A stretch of DNA of 64,000 nucleotides from Epichloe hybrida (lineage: Eukaryota; Ascomycota; Sordariomycetes; Hypocreales; Clavicipitaceae): assembly GCA_019022495.1 (NCBI GenBank), contig JAFEKR010000002.1, positions 2,294,001 through 2,358,000 on the forward strand, in the 5' to 3' direction. Shown piece by piece: positions 23,618-34,419 of the stretch. The notes under the pieces were generated by a model, which was given only the letters and a program-made list of their open reading frames with translations, searched no databases and was not told the DNA's origin. A program made the position numbers and the translations under genes. Numbering within the stretch: position 1 is the first letter of the stretch; every line of letters starts with the position of its first letter.

Positions 23618-23674
23618 CTCTTTGCTATTTTCACATCGCAGACATTATTGTCATGGCACCACGGTGAGCGCTGA
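22141..23674 (+). CDS. Obg/YchF-family GTPase (YGR210C type) with TGS domain
   Basis: TRAFAC GTPase close to yeast YGR210C and archaeal YchF-like proteins, thought to act on ribosomes or translation. Exons: 22141-22234, a 10-nt exon 22344-22353, 22452-23571 and 23642-23674, 418 aa (yeast homologue 411 aa). G1 is GKPSAGKS (11-18); switch I follows in NFPFTTIDP, a motif split by the 10-nt exon; G3 is [24 protein letters not shown]4 is NKID. The C-terminal 90 residues are a TGS domain ('[21 protein letters not shown]'). The last intron holds a CT repeat. I chose splicing at GTGGGT/CGCAG, ending [10 protein letters not shown]; reading through without splicing ends at 23667 instead. Convergent with the F-box gene. 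Confidence 0.88.
23587..23615. repeat. (CT)n microsatellite in intron
   Basis: TC dinucleotide run inside the last intron of the GTPase gene; it may act as an extended polypyrimidine tract. Confidence 0.85.
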
Positions 23675-24023
23675 CATGAAGAGGTAGATCTTGTCGTTTA
23701 AAGTCGGTCGAGCATAAGGGAAGGAGTTTGGATATGGGAAAACTAGCATTGGGATGGTTGCCGGCGCATTTAATCTACAAAAAGAAGGGACAAGACAGGT
23801 GAAAAAAGAGCTGCCTCACACGTCATTTTGCAGCATCATGGTCATATCTCGTATTCTACATTACATGATGGATTCAGAGGTAAAGATTTCAAGCGTTTGG
23901 TTGACATATGAACCCGCGAAATTCTCGTTTCATATGGTCCCCATGCGTCGGACTTCAAGCTCGGATATATATTGCACATGCTTGTACGGAGTAAGACGCC
24001 CAAAGATGCATACATCCATCCAC
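23675..24023. other. Convergent 3' intergenic region
   Basis: Shared 3' flank of the GTPase and F-box genes. It contains TACGGAGTA at 23985-23993. No gene is seen. Confidence 0.6.
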
Positions 24024-26354
24024 CTATGCCTCCAGCGGTACCGGCCACACCTGTGGTTGATGACCCCATATGAGTTTCACACCCTCGCCCTCTGCCACCG
24101 TCCTCAGCTGATCCATGACTGCGCCCTTGACAGAAGTTGTGTAAATTGCCTTCAGATGCGTAATCTTCAGAATCGCGGCAACAACACTCGCAAACTCGGC
24201 CTCTTCGTAATGCTCCGAGAATATGCTCAACGTCTCCAGGTGAGGGAAGCTCGCTAGGAACTGCGGCAGGGGTAAGTCCTCGTCGTTCCGGGGATAGGAT
24301 CGGAATCGAAACCCATAGCACCCGATAGATCGGATACTTTGCGCACCACGGATCCATTCGTACTCTCCCAGATGGCGAATGCTCTTGTCTCCGACGCGGT
24401 CGTTGAGCGATTCTACGGGGAACACGATGTCGAACGATGACAGCGTTCCGGTGTTCAACGCGTCCGAAAACATCATTCGAGATATATCTGGGGAGATGCA
24501 AAACGATTTGGACCGGAGGGAACGCAGGTTTCGAAATTCTGGGTACTGCGGTAAGTCAACATCAGTGTGCAAATAGCGGCTGTTGCTGAAGACTCGAGGC
24601 CTGCCATGTCGGTCCTCGTTTTCTGCCGGGACATCGAAACGAATGTGCTGTAGAGAATTGCCGCGGTTGAGGCATGTGAGACAGCGTAGGGTCAAGAGCG
24701 AGTTTTCGACCTGTGAGATTGGCCCAACCACGGACGACACCTCGAATATGAGCACCTTGAGGTGATTCCACATTGTCTCCCATTTGTCTCGCCATTCGGC
24801 CAGTGAATTTGAGTCCAGGTTTGGTATGTTTGGACCTATCCAAAGTTGCTCGAGTCTTGGGAAGGCATCCGATAGAAAGAACTAAGGCAAAGCGCCCATG
24901 TATCAGCTCACTCTCTTATCATTCTACATGGGGTATCGAGGTAAAAGACGTACTATGGGGAAAGAATCACGCGAAGTGGAGGTGTTGCTCATCCGCAAAG
25001 TCTTCAGCTTGGGAAGAACGGGTATTGATTGCGTCGTGTACCATTGCTCCGGAATGCCCAGTACGGTGAGATGCTCCAACGAGCTGGCGGCGTTGTTGAG
25101 GAACATCAGAGGGAACCCTCCAAGGTGGACTTTGGCAGTGCTCCAGGCAGGTTTGGAAGATTCACCAGTACCGTCGATCGAAACGTGCCTGAGCTTTGTC
25201 CATATCTTCTGGTTCGAGGGAAACAATAGGCCTTCAGATTGCGGGCCAATCTCCAAATGCTCCAAGCCGGTCGATGCTTTGAGAAGCAGCATCAACTTTT
25301 GTTGAGTGAGCAAGAAAGTCTTGGGTAGTGGTATCACAATCTTTCTAGCACCCCCATTTCCTGCCCAGGACAGCATCTTCTTCAAAACATCGTGTCTTGG
25401 CGCTCGTTTCATACTTCTACCGGGAAATATCATGTTCCTCCACAATCGATCATGCAGAGGGCTCGTGAGCGTGCGTCTCCATTGCTTGCAAACGCCCAAG
25501 CAGGGACTGAGCTGCGACGTTAGCGAAGAACCTTTCCTTAAATGAGAATGCAGTCGGTGCCTGAGACGGAGGAATTGGGGGAAGAACACACGGTAACTCT
25601 ACAAAATCCATATATGAGAATATCAGCATGACAATCTCGGTGGGCAGTCGTAGAGGGTCTTGTCTGGAAAAGTGCCGGTGCAGGGGTTTCCGTGCATTAT
25701 ACAGTTGCTAGATTCGATAAGTTGGGTACGTCAACATTACAGGAGATAGGACAGCATCTTACCTGCAATTTGGGTGATGAGCCTACAGCATGCTCCTTGT
25801 TTGTCTCGATGCCCGCCGTATAGATCTTCCAAGCATATTCATGATTCTTTTGCAGCCGCGCAACTTTCCCCAGACGAAGGTATCCCTAGAGTCGTTGCTC
25901 GTCAGTGCAAGTGCACACACGTCACACAAGACCAAGGCTACTTACATCAGGAAGCCTGGGAGCCAGTTCGAGAATCCATTCGGCGTCTTTCATGGCGCGG
26001 TCAAGTTTTTCCAATGCCTCAAATGTAGCAGCTCGGAAATCCAAGGCTTGAATATGATGTATGTTATTGCACTTGTTGAAGGTCCTGCCAACATCACATT
26101 TACAATTGTACATTGCTTCTTTGAAGATCGAGCCATGCTCGGCAGCAACTTTTTCAAAGTTTTTACAAGAGCACCTGTCACGCCTGACGCCTCTAGCGCA
26201 GGGACAGCTTCTCATGACCTGTTATACATGTCAGCCAGGGAGCTTCAAATTGTCCAGGCACTGCAAAACCACTCACCCTGGTAAACTGTTCCAAGGCGCG
26301 CTTGTACCTCTTGGCCTCGTAGGAGCGCCGGCCAGATTCAATCAGATCAGCCAT
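24024..26354 (-). CDS. TPR and F-box protein with LRR-like C-terminus (Pof3-like)
   Basis: Probable substrate receptor of an SCF ubiquitin ligase, with the architecture of fission-yeast Pof3 (genome integrity and chromatin). Six exons on the minus strand: 26354-26277, 26218-25946, 25885-25763, 25707-25592, 25506-24954 and 24881-24024, 666 aa, all in frame. Residues 1-150 form tetratricopeptide-like helices ('MADLIESGRRSYEAKRYKRA', 'KLDRAMKDAEWILELAP', 'GYLRLGKVARLQKNHEYAWK'). The second TPR region carries an unusual Cys-rich insert (CPCARGVRRDRCSC). The F-box is at about 175-215 (DPLRLPTEIVMLIFSYMDFVELPPCLGVC, crossing a splice site). The rest shows repeated Leu-rich strands typical of LRR-like receptors. 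The start at 26354 opens the first TPR; an in-frame ATG at 26393 is possible. The substrate is unknown. Confidence 0.85.
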
Positions 26355-26943
26355 TGTAGGCTCCCCCTCCACACCACGGGTTGAAGACATCATGTCCTGA
26401 AGAGACTGCGAGAGCCGGCGCATGGGACAAGACGTGGTGACATGTGGTACCCTGCCCGTGAACCAGAATGCAGCATCAGGCAATGCGGCGAGCCACACGG
26501 TGCAGATGGCACGCACAACGAGGCACTCTATGTCTTCCAGTCGATTTTCCACGATCGTTCAATGCGTCCTTGGCATCTTCTCGTCTCGTCACGCAGAGCA
26601 GCTCGCAACTACTGTCGACATTTGTCGAATGTCATGCGAAGTCAGACTGCTGCAAGGCGCGTCCTGGCACGCGATTTGGCATTGAGTGACGACCCCACCT
26701 TTGTTCCTTCCCTTCCTGCGGGAGTGGGAGAGAGGGGAGGGGAAACGGGGAGTGCCGGAGAGAGTCTGCACCGACAGCACAAGAACGTGGCAAGCAAGTA
26801 ACCAAATCCCAAATCCCCTCGGGATCTTACAGGGATTGGAAAATAGGATGAATTACGGATAAATGCATCACCAATCGCACTTTATCAATCTTGTCTTGAG
26901 CTACGTGTTTTCCCGGTTCTATGCGCAAGACATGACTGCCCTA
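26355..26943. other. Intergenic, F-box gene promoter
   Basis: Lies between the F-box start and the aminodeoxychorismate lyase stop, both on the minus strand. The open frames here are short and unsupported. Confidence 0.5.
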
Positions 26944-27849
26944 TCAACTGGTCCTTCCCAAGCTTACAACTCCCGCCCTGAAGCCATCCACGCCATTGCT
27001 AATGTAGCAGTCTTCTCCGTCGACAAGCTGATCAGCTTGAATCTCCTGCTCAACCGCCAAGCCCCTATATGTCACAGATGTCAGTACTGAAGCATCAGGA
27101 TTTCACATTGTCGGCATGTGGCATGCGTACCGCTCTAGAGCCCAACGCCTTGTTGTGCCGTCATTTCCCCCGCTTCCATCCTCCCAGCTGAAGGCGCGGG
27201 ACACGGGGGGCGTGATCCAGCGTCCATCTCGCCAGAAATATGGCGTTGTTATACTTCCTTCCATGATGGAATTGTTTTCTCTACTCGTGATAAGAACCTC
27301 CGCGGTATCTGCAGGACTGATCGATCCAATCCCTGCCCTGGTGCGGGCATCATCGTACACAGCTCGATTCGTGGTCTTGAAGTGCGTGTACTCCGAACGA
27401 GACGAGTTCACATTGTCCACTACCACCGTGAATCGAGGAGGAACCTGCGGCTGGCTGGAAGTCGGCTGAAGGCCAGGGGCTGGGAGTGTTTCTGGAAACA
27501 GATTGCCCATTGCAAGTGCGGGTGTGTTGAATCGATGAACACTGATTTCCCCTTCTTGGGCCACCACTATACGCAATCGCAGCGGATTTTCCGGTTCCTC
27601 GGGTCCAATCGCATCTTCAGCAGCTTTGGTGAGCAACTGCAGACCTTTGTTGCCAGATAGTTTCTCAAGCACTTTTTCCCACTTCCAATGGATAGCAGCT
27701 CGCAGCATTCGGTCTCGGTGATAGTCGAGCATGTACAGAGGCGATTCATTCTGGTAGTTCCATCCAGCGTACTCTATTCCTTTGGAGGGAACTTGTCTGA
27801 GGTTGACATCGTATCTCAAGGAAGTAAATAGGGAGAAGTCAGACGACAT
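26944..27849 (-). CDS. ABZ2: Aminodeoxychorismate lyase (PABA branch of folate synthesis)
   Basis: Class IV PLP-dependent enzyme that releases pyruvate from 4-amino-4-deoxychorismate to give p-aminobenzoate. Two exons: 27849-27131 and 27064-26944 (intron 27065-27130, GTACGC donor, ATATAG acceptor), 279 aa. The start MSSDFSLFTSLRYD fits the family opening; an in-frame ATG ten codons upstream (27879) is less likely. The PLP lysine is probably K158 in HFKTTNRAVYDDAR; EVLITSRENNSIMEGSITT is the cofactor-binding strand-turn; and the last exon supplies GLAVEQEI and YISNGVDGFR, the class IV C-terminal signature. Divergent from TOM70 across 880 bp. The identification is at the level of the ADCL/branched-chain aminotransferase-like family, with ABZ2 the best fit. 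Confidence 0.85.
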
Positions 27850-28729
27850 CTTCGCGGAAAGGCCTCTTCCCGAAACCAAGAACAGTCGGGCGTAGGGTAT
27901 GTGGACTTGGAGGTATGCAAAGGAAACTCTAATAGTATGGTATCGTAAAGGGACTCGAGTCTGATGAGACGGTACTTTTCCTCTATGTTTGTAAGGATAT
28001 TTGGGATGAAGAAGTTACCGACAAGGCGCATTTGTGTCAGGCAGATCGGCTGCATTCAATGATTGGCGCATCAGAATGTGAATGGCGGTATTAGCGGGGA
28101 GGTCATCGGAGGCAGTGACTTTCCGGCCTCTCATCTTGATGAGCCCTGGTGGATCGTGCTAATGTAGGTCGAACCCAAGTATGAAACCTCGTGTTCACAC
28201 AATGCGAGGGGTCATGGACTGACCCGATGATCAGGATATGGAAGTTGGATCAAGCCCATGCTAGCCGCGAGATGCAGTTGAACAGCTCGGTCGGAATTGA
28301 CCTGTTCCTGCCGGTCAGTCAAACGATTAGAGTCCACAAGTCCAGAGGGATGTGCCATTGGCCACGAGTGCGTTAGCTAAGCCGCAGGACGAGCCCTGCA
28401 CCGTTTGTTCGGGCCAGGTGCCACCGTAGGCCAGAGCAGACGAGCCCTGAGAAATTTCACAGGCCGCTGCCGCTGCCGCTGCCGTGGGCGTGGGCGTGGG
28501 CGTACGGAGACTAGTCAACCCCGTCAACCACTTCGCTTCATCCGCGCTGATGCAGCTTTTTTTCCCGCGCCTCTCCAGCTTCAGCTTGTCGCTGCTCCTC
28601 CCACACCATCCTACCAGACTCCATCTCGGCCTGCCATCTGGTCATCGCGCCATCCAAACGACCTTATCCTGCGACCTTGTCATTTTGTAGTCATATTCCT
28701 CCTTTACCAGCATCTCATACCGTCACATC
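27850..28729. other. Divergent promoter region, ABZ2/TOM70
   Basis: No gene is supported. It has an imperfect GC-rich repeat of GCCGCT/GTGGGC units at 28464-28503 (complementary to a Thr/Pro/Ala-type low-complexity frame) and CT-rich DNA before the TOM70 start. Confidence 0.5.
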
Positions 28730-30843
28730 ATGTCCAACCCCTTGCCGTCAATGCCTCCCCCGAGGCCCATGGCCATCCCCGTAGATGCGCCGTCGTCAAC
28801 TTGGGATCGCATCACTTCCTGGGTTTCGGAGAACAAGGCTGTTGTCTACACCATTGCCGGTGTTGCTGTGGTGGTTACTGGTGCTGGAGCAGTCTATTAC
28901 CTGAATTCTGACTCGGTATGTCTGGGCTCTTCTGGTTTTTTCCTCCCATCCTCGTGCGTTTGGATAGGGCCACCAATTGGCTGATATCACCGCGATGGGT
29001 ACTCCCTCTCCTACCCTTGATCATCAATTGCACCGTCAGATAGAATGGCCAGGGTACCGTGACTAATGGCTTGCTATTCCAGAAATCCAAGTCAGATCCG
29101 ACCCCCAAGCTTAGCAAGAAAGAGAGACGGAAGCGAAAAGAAGCTGAGCGCAAGGCTGCCGAGACCAAAGAATCAACCCCTGTCGAATCACAGCCAAAGA
29201 CCGCCGCGGTGGAAAGCGAAGACGAACTCCCCGAGATCGACGAGGAAAGCGTGAAGAATCTGACACCAGAACAGCGTGAGCAATATGCTGCTAAGCTCAA
29301 GCAATCTGGTAACCGAGCCTACGGCGACAAGGCATATAACAAGGCTATTGGCTTTTACTCGCAGGCCATTTTCTGCAAGCCCGACCCCGTCTTCTATTCC
29401 AACAGAGCCGCTTGCTATAGCGCCATGAGTGAATGGGACAAGGTTGTTGCCGATACTACTGCCGCCATCAACATGGATCCCGAGTACGTCAAGGCTATCA
29501 ACCGCCGAGCTACCGCCTACGAGCATCAGAAGAAGTACCCTGAGGCTCTTCTTGACTTCACCGCGTCATGCATCATCGACAACTTCAAGAGCGAGTCTAC
29601 CGCCCAGGCTGTCGAGCGACTCCTCAAAGCATTTGCAGAACAACGCGCCAAGGAGATGATGGCCTCTCGACCTGTCAAACTTCCCAGCCCCATCTTCGTC
29701 GGCAACTACCTCCAGAGTTTCCGACAAAAGCCTCGTCCCGAGGGTCTCGAGGATTCGGTCGAGCTCAACCCCAATACGGGTAAAGGTCAGCTGCAGATCG
29801 GTCTTCAAGGGTTGGAGAAGAAGACTGGAGAGGGATACGAAGAGGCCAGACAAGCGTTTGAGAAGGCGCTGGAGCTCGGCGACCTCGGCGAGCACGAGGC
29901 TTTGGCCTACAACTTTCGCGGCACTATGCGAACTCTGCTCGGAAACCATGCCGAAGCCACCAAGGACTTCGACAAAAGCATCGAGCTCGACCCCAGCATG
30001 GTTCAGAGTTATATTAAGCGCGCCAGTATCAGCCTCGAGCTGGGTGAGCCCGACAAAGCTAATGCCGAGTTCGCCACCGCCCTGGAACAGAACAAGGGCG
30101 ACCCAGATGTCTACTACCATCGCGCACAAGCCAACTTCATTAAAGGCGATCTTGCCGAGGCCCAGAAGGACTACCAGAAGTCGATAGACCTGGACAAGGA
30201 CTTCATTTTCTCTCACATCCAGCTTGGTGTGACTCAGTACAAGATGGGCTCCATTGCCTCGTCAATGGCCACCTTCCGACGATGCATCAAGAACTTCCCC
30301 AAGGTCCCCGACGTCTACAACTACTACGGTGAGCTGCTGCTCGACCAGGGCAACTGCTCTGAAGCTGTGGAAAAGTTCGATACGGCCATGGAGATGGAGA
30401 AGCAGACAAAGCCCATGTCCATGAACGTTTTGCCACTCATCAACAAGGCTCTCGCTCTGTTTCAATGGAAGAAAGATGCCAAGGAGGCCGAGCAGCTGTG
30501 CCAGAAGGCCCTCATTAGTAAGCTACCCACCCTCCAAGCCATGTGGCTGCACCTGAGCCCATGTCTCGTCGTTTCAAAGCTAACAATTTCCTTTTAAGTC
30601 GACCCCGAGTGCGACATTGCTGTCGCCACCATGGCCCAGCTTCTCCTGCAGCAGAACAAGGTCACAGAAGCCCTCAAGTACTTTGAGCGTGCCGCTGAGC
30701 TCGCCCGCACCGAGGGAGAAATCGTCAACGCTCTCTCCTACGCCGAAGCTACCAGAACGCAACTCCGGGTCACCGAAAAGTACCCCGAATTGGCGGCCAA
30801 GCTCGGTGGCCCCCCCGGCTTCGGCCCACACGTGCCGATGTAA
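28730..30843 (+). CDS. TOM70: Mitochondrial import receptor subunit Tom70
   Basis: Outer-membrane receptor that takes Hsp70/Hsp90-bound precursors, including carrier proteins, to the TOM pore. Three exons: 28730-28915, 29083-30517 and 30599-30843, 621 aa, normal length. The N-terminal signal anchor is at residues 38-58 ([20 protein letters not shown]), followed by a Lys/Glu-rich linker ([19 protein letters not shown]). Then come the clamp TPRs (from '[20 protein letters not shown]', with SNRAACY) and further TPRs to the C-terminus (for example '[20 protein letters not shown]', '[20 protein letters not shown]'). The first intron has a GACTAATG branch site. The first exon ends exactly after the membrane anchor. 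Confidence 0.96.
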
Positions 30844-31974
30844 CAAGAAACATTGTGATTACGACCATCGTCGTTTTCCGTCTCGATTCCAGCTTTTTTG
30901 TTTATTCTGAAAAAAAAAAAAAAAAAAAAGAACACACATCCTTGGGAAACAGGATACAACGAATTGGAGTGGAGTCATATCCTCACGGAGACAAAGTGTA
31001 AGTGTAGAAAAGAGAGTCTCATTCCATGCGTCGTGACCATGGCACACAATGTTGTGGAGGAAGGGGCGAATGCGCAAAGGACAAGCTATAGGGACTATAG
31101 TGCAACAGACTGAGCGGGATTGGTTTGTTCAGTTTCCTATGGCCGCGTGTCTTCGAGTGGGATTGGGCTGGCTGTACTATGGGAAAACAAAACCATGAAG
31201 TGGACATGTATGTAGTTGATGGGTTGATTGAGACAGACAGTGGTGGTCTTGTACATGTATCGGCACCTAAAGTTAATGGCACTTCCCTCCCCCACGTGAT
31301 TGACCCTGATGCTCCATTGACAAGTAATTATGAGAGTGCTGTTCTGTGCAGAGTGCCATGGATATAGATATCCAACGATCCAATAATATATATATCCCCG
31401 TGCACGTGCTGAGCAAGCTTGAAACCGAGCAAGTAATCTCGTATTATCCACATCGTAAATGTACTTCAACACCACTCATTCCTATATTACGCCCCCCTCG
31501 ATAGCCGCATCATCCATTGCCGCATTCAATCCTACATCGCCAATGTACAGTCGTATCTGCCGTTGAACCACCTTGGAGGCGAACAAAAATAAAAGAAACT
31601 ATCTCATCGCTCTTGACTCTCAGTTCATATTACATCAATCTCGTTTCGTGAACAGTCAATGGTCCCGGCTTCTGATTGCGAAGACATGATGAAGCATGTG
31701 GAAGAAAAAAAAAATATATGAAAAATACCGCTCTTCAGTACTTTCCAGGAAAGAAATCCAGACCAAAGCGAGTTATTGAAACCTGATTTGCCAAATCTAA
31801 TATGGACAATTTTGGCTTTTCCAGGCGGGAAACAGATATATGATGGTCATGGTCATGGTCGCTAGTAGACGAGATGGGAAATTGGTGCACGCCCCGATCA
31901 TGGAGTTTGACACCGCCTTCTATGCAATCGTTGCTCTGCCCTTGGCAAATAATAGTCAAGATGAGTTCGTTTCA
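30844..31974. other. Convergent 3' intergenic region, TOM70/SSO
   Basis: Contains an A-run (30911-30929) and A+T-rich DNA. Small ORFs such as 31125-31367 lack support. Confidence 0.55.
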
Positions 31975-33170
31975 TCACTTGCTGCTGCTGCACTTGTTGC
32001 CGGAAAGACAAACGCCGAGACCAACACCGAGGGCGATGGCAATGATGATGATGACGACAATGAGGAGACACCACCATTTGAGCTTGCGGGCGCGTCGGGC
32101 AGAATCTGTGGCATGCTTGACTTGCTCGTTGCCTTGCTTCAGGTGGTCAGTGGTCTGCTGCGCGTTCTCCTCGGCTGCCTGGATGACGGGTTCCTGCTGC
32201 TCGACCACGGTGGCGAGTTCCTGATAGAGAAGAGCCAGCTCAGAAAGGGTCTGTTCGATGCGCTGCAGTTCGTTGTGACGAGCCCGGACGTTGCCGAGTA
32301 AGGATGTAGCGTGGCCGGTGCGGTTATCCTTGAGCTAATGTAGTTGTCAGCTATTATCTGAGAACGAGAGAGGTGTGGAGGGTGGTGGTGGTGGTGGTGG
32401 TGGTGGTGGAGGAGAAGGAGAATCAAGCTTACCGCCGACTGGAAAACCCCTTCACCGCCATAATTTGACTCCATGGCCTGTTGGATCTCCTGCTCGGTAG
32501 CATCGGGATATACTATCTCGTATTGGCGGCGAATTTGCTGGCCGTATTTCTGCTGGTACTCATGCTCCACGCTCTGATACTTGGCCAACTCGGACTTGAA
32601 GTAGGTCTTTAGGGATTGCAGTTGGGTGTTCTTGGTGTTACGATGGTTGTCAGTGGTGTTGGCAAGGTCGCGCTCCAGGCCTTTAATGCCGTCCTTGATA
32701 GCTGTAGTTTGGATTTGCGTTTGCGAAACATAATGCTCAAGCTGGTCCTTGGCCTGAGAATCTGTGCTTGACAAAGTGCGCTGGTGCAGTTGGCCAATGT
32801 AATCAATGGAGCCCGAGAGACTGTCGATGTCGCTTCGCAACTGCTTGACACGCTGCAAGAACTGATCCAGGGGAAGGACCCGAGACTGTGATGACGGTTG
32901 CGACGACGCTTGCTGGTGAGAGTCTCCATAATCGTGCATTTCGTGTTGGTCTTGGGCGTACGGGTTTTCCTTTGGAACCGAGTCAGCGATTTGATTTGAC
33001 AGAAGCTCCGACTTGAATGGAAGCGCGAAGCAAAGGCCTCGACCTCTTTTCATTTCAAAGACATTTCGCAAAATCAACGTCTGGACTCTCTCTGGACGTA
33101 CCTGGCCATAGCCATGGCCTGCTTCTTGGGCAGGGCCCTGATAATATGGGTTCTGTTGCCCGTACGACAT
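31975..33170 (-). CDS. Plasma-membrane t-SNARE, Sso1/Sso2 (syntaxin 1) type
   Basis: Qa-SNARE that drives fusion of secretory vesicles with the plasma membrane, with Sec9 and Snc partners. Three exons: 33170-33102, 32969-32433 and 32334-31975, 321 aa. The N-terminus is Gln/Tyr/Pro-rich. An Habc three-helix domain spans about 60-185 ('FLQRVKQLRSDIDSLSGSID' onward). The SNARE helix follows about 215-275 (NELQRIEQTLSELALLYQEL, then TVVEQQEPVIQAAEENAQQT). The tail anchor is about 289-312 (WWCLLIVVIIIIAIALGVGL) and the end is short and Cys/Ser-rich. The second intron contains a (GGT)n/(CCA)n repeat. The first exon ends within the N-terminal tail at GYGQ. Confidence 0.94.
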
Positions 33171-34077
33171 GATTCAACGCCTCCCGGGTATCAATGGGCA
33201 ATATCGCAGCGACAAAGGATGAGGTGAGGCGAAAATTGCTGCGAATTGCGAATTGAGCGACGCGTCGGAGATTCGGAGGATTCGGAGACGGACAATGTAA
33301 TTTCAGAGAAGGTGGTGTGGTTGGGTGGATTGTTTGGCGGGACGAACGGGAACGGGGGGCCACCCACAGCAATTTGAATGGGGATCACATGTACGACCTA
33401 TGGCATTGTTATTGGCACGAAGAACAGTCCAGCATTACGATAGCAATCTGGATTGGAAGAAACAATTGTCAGGAACAAAGCACGGGGAACAAGGGAAACT
33501 GAACATGAGTTGTCCCAACTTCCAAGCCTCCATGCGTTCGTCATCCATCCCTCGGCCACCAGCTTGTGGCGTCTGTTTCTAAAAATTGCCCCGGATTGCA
33601 CAGCCACATTGATTTGCGCCGCCACCCTTGTGACAAGCATCAGCACACAGCTTCGTTGTCGTCACACTTTCCTCTCCAAGTTGCGATGAACTCTACGTCC
33701 GTACGTATGATTCAAAGACTATGTGCACTTCTTCCAACGCCGTGGCTGTTGGCTCAGCCTGCTGATATCCAAGCGACACACGGCTCATAACGAGGTGCCG
33801 AAAGTGCGAGCAGCGGGACGTGAAACAAGCAGGCCGAAACATAAATTTAGTATCTGCGAAATGCCAGAGAGCAGCTCATAAGAAGCTTTCGCCGTGTTGT
33901 GCAAACTATACTTGATACTTGATATCGAGAGCAATCCCTACAATTCGTGTCATGGGAAAAATACCCAGGATAGAAGTCTAACCGAATCTTGCGTGTTTAT
34001 TCGGGCATCTTTCTAGGTTCAATGATTCTCTCCCCTCTTCAGACGCTTTATCCTCTCCGTGCTCACCAAATTTGCGA
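33171..34077. other. Intergenic, SSO promoter and CFEM 3' flank
   Basis: No gene is recognised. The frames at 33317-33790 and 33398-33646 are unsupported. Confidence 0.5.
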
Positions 34078-34419
34078 TTACTGACCGCAGAACTTCTTGA
34101 CGGCAGGCAGAACCTCCTCTATTAAAATGTCAGTGACCTGATCTGGGTGCGAATGCAACAAGACACGCTGAGTCGAAGCACGAAGCTACTTACTCAAGGC
34201 CCTGTCCGGACCACAAGCACTGACGACGCAGCCAACAGCAGCATTTTGGATTTTTCCGAAGTTGTCAGGCTGGCAAGCACATTTGTAGTTTTTCTCGCCG
34301 CAAGGGGTAGATGTCTTGATGGCATCGCTGATGCAGTGACGCGCGCACTCGGGGATGCTCCCGATATCCTGGGCCATGACGGCAACGGCAAGGACGGAGA
34401 TGACGGCAGTGTACTTCAT
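34078..34419 (-). CDS. Small secreted CFEM-domain protein
   Basis: Two exons, 34419-34194 and 34118-34078 (intron 34119-34193, GTAAGT donor, TTTAATAG acceptor), 88 aa. Residues 1-16 are a signal peptide (MKYTAVISVLAVAVMA). The mature 72 residues are almost exactly one CFEM domain with all eight cysteines (C25, C29, C40, C47, C49, C64, C69, C86) and an Asp (D52) after CACQP, the position that ligates haem in the characterised CFEM haemophores. The eighth cysteine lies in the second exon. There is no GPI signal or repeat, so this is a minimal soluble form, a size also seen among effector-like CFEM proteins. Role inferred: haem/iron capture or host interaction. The upstream in-frame ATG (34638) is unlikely because it would bury the signal peptide. 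Confidence 0.88.
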
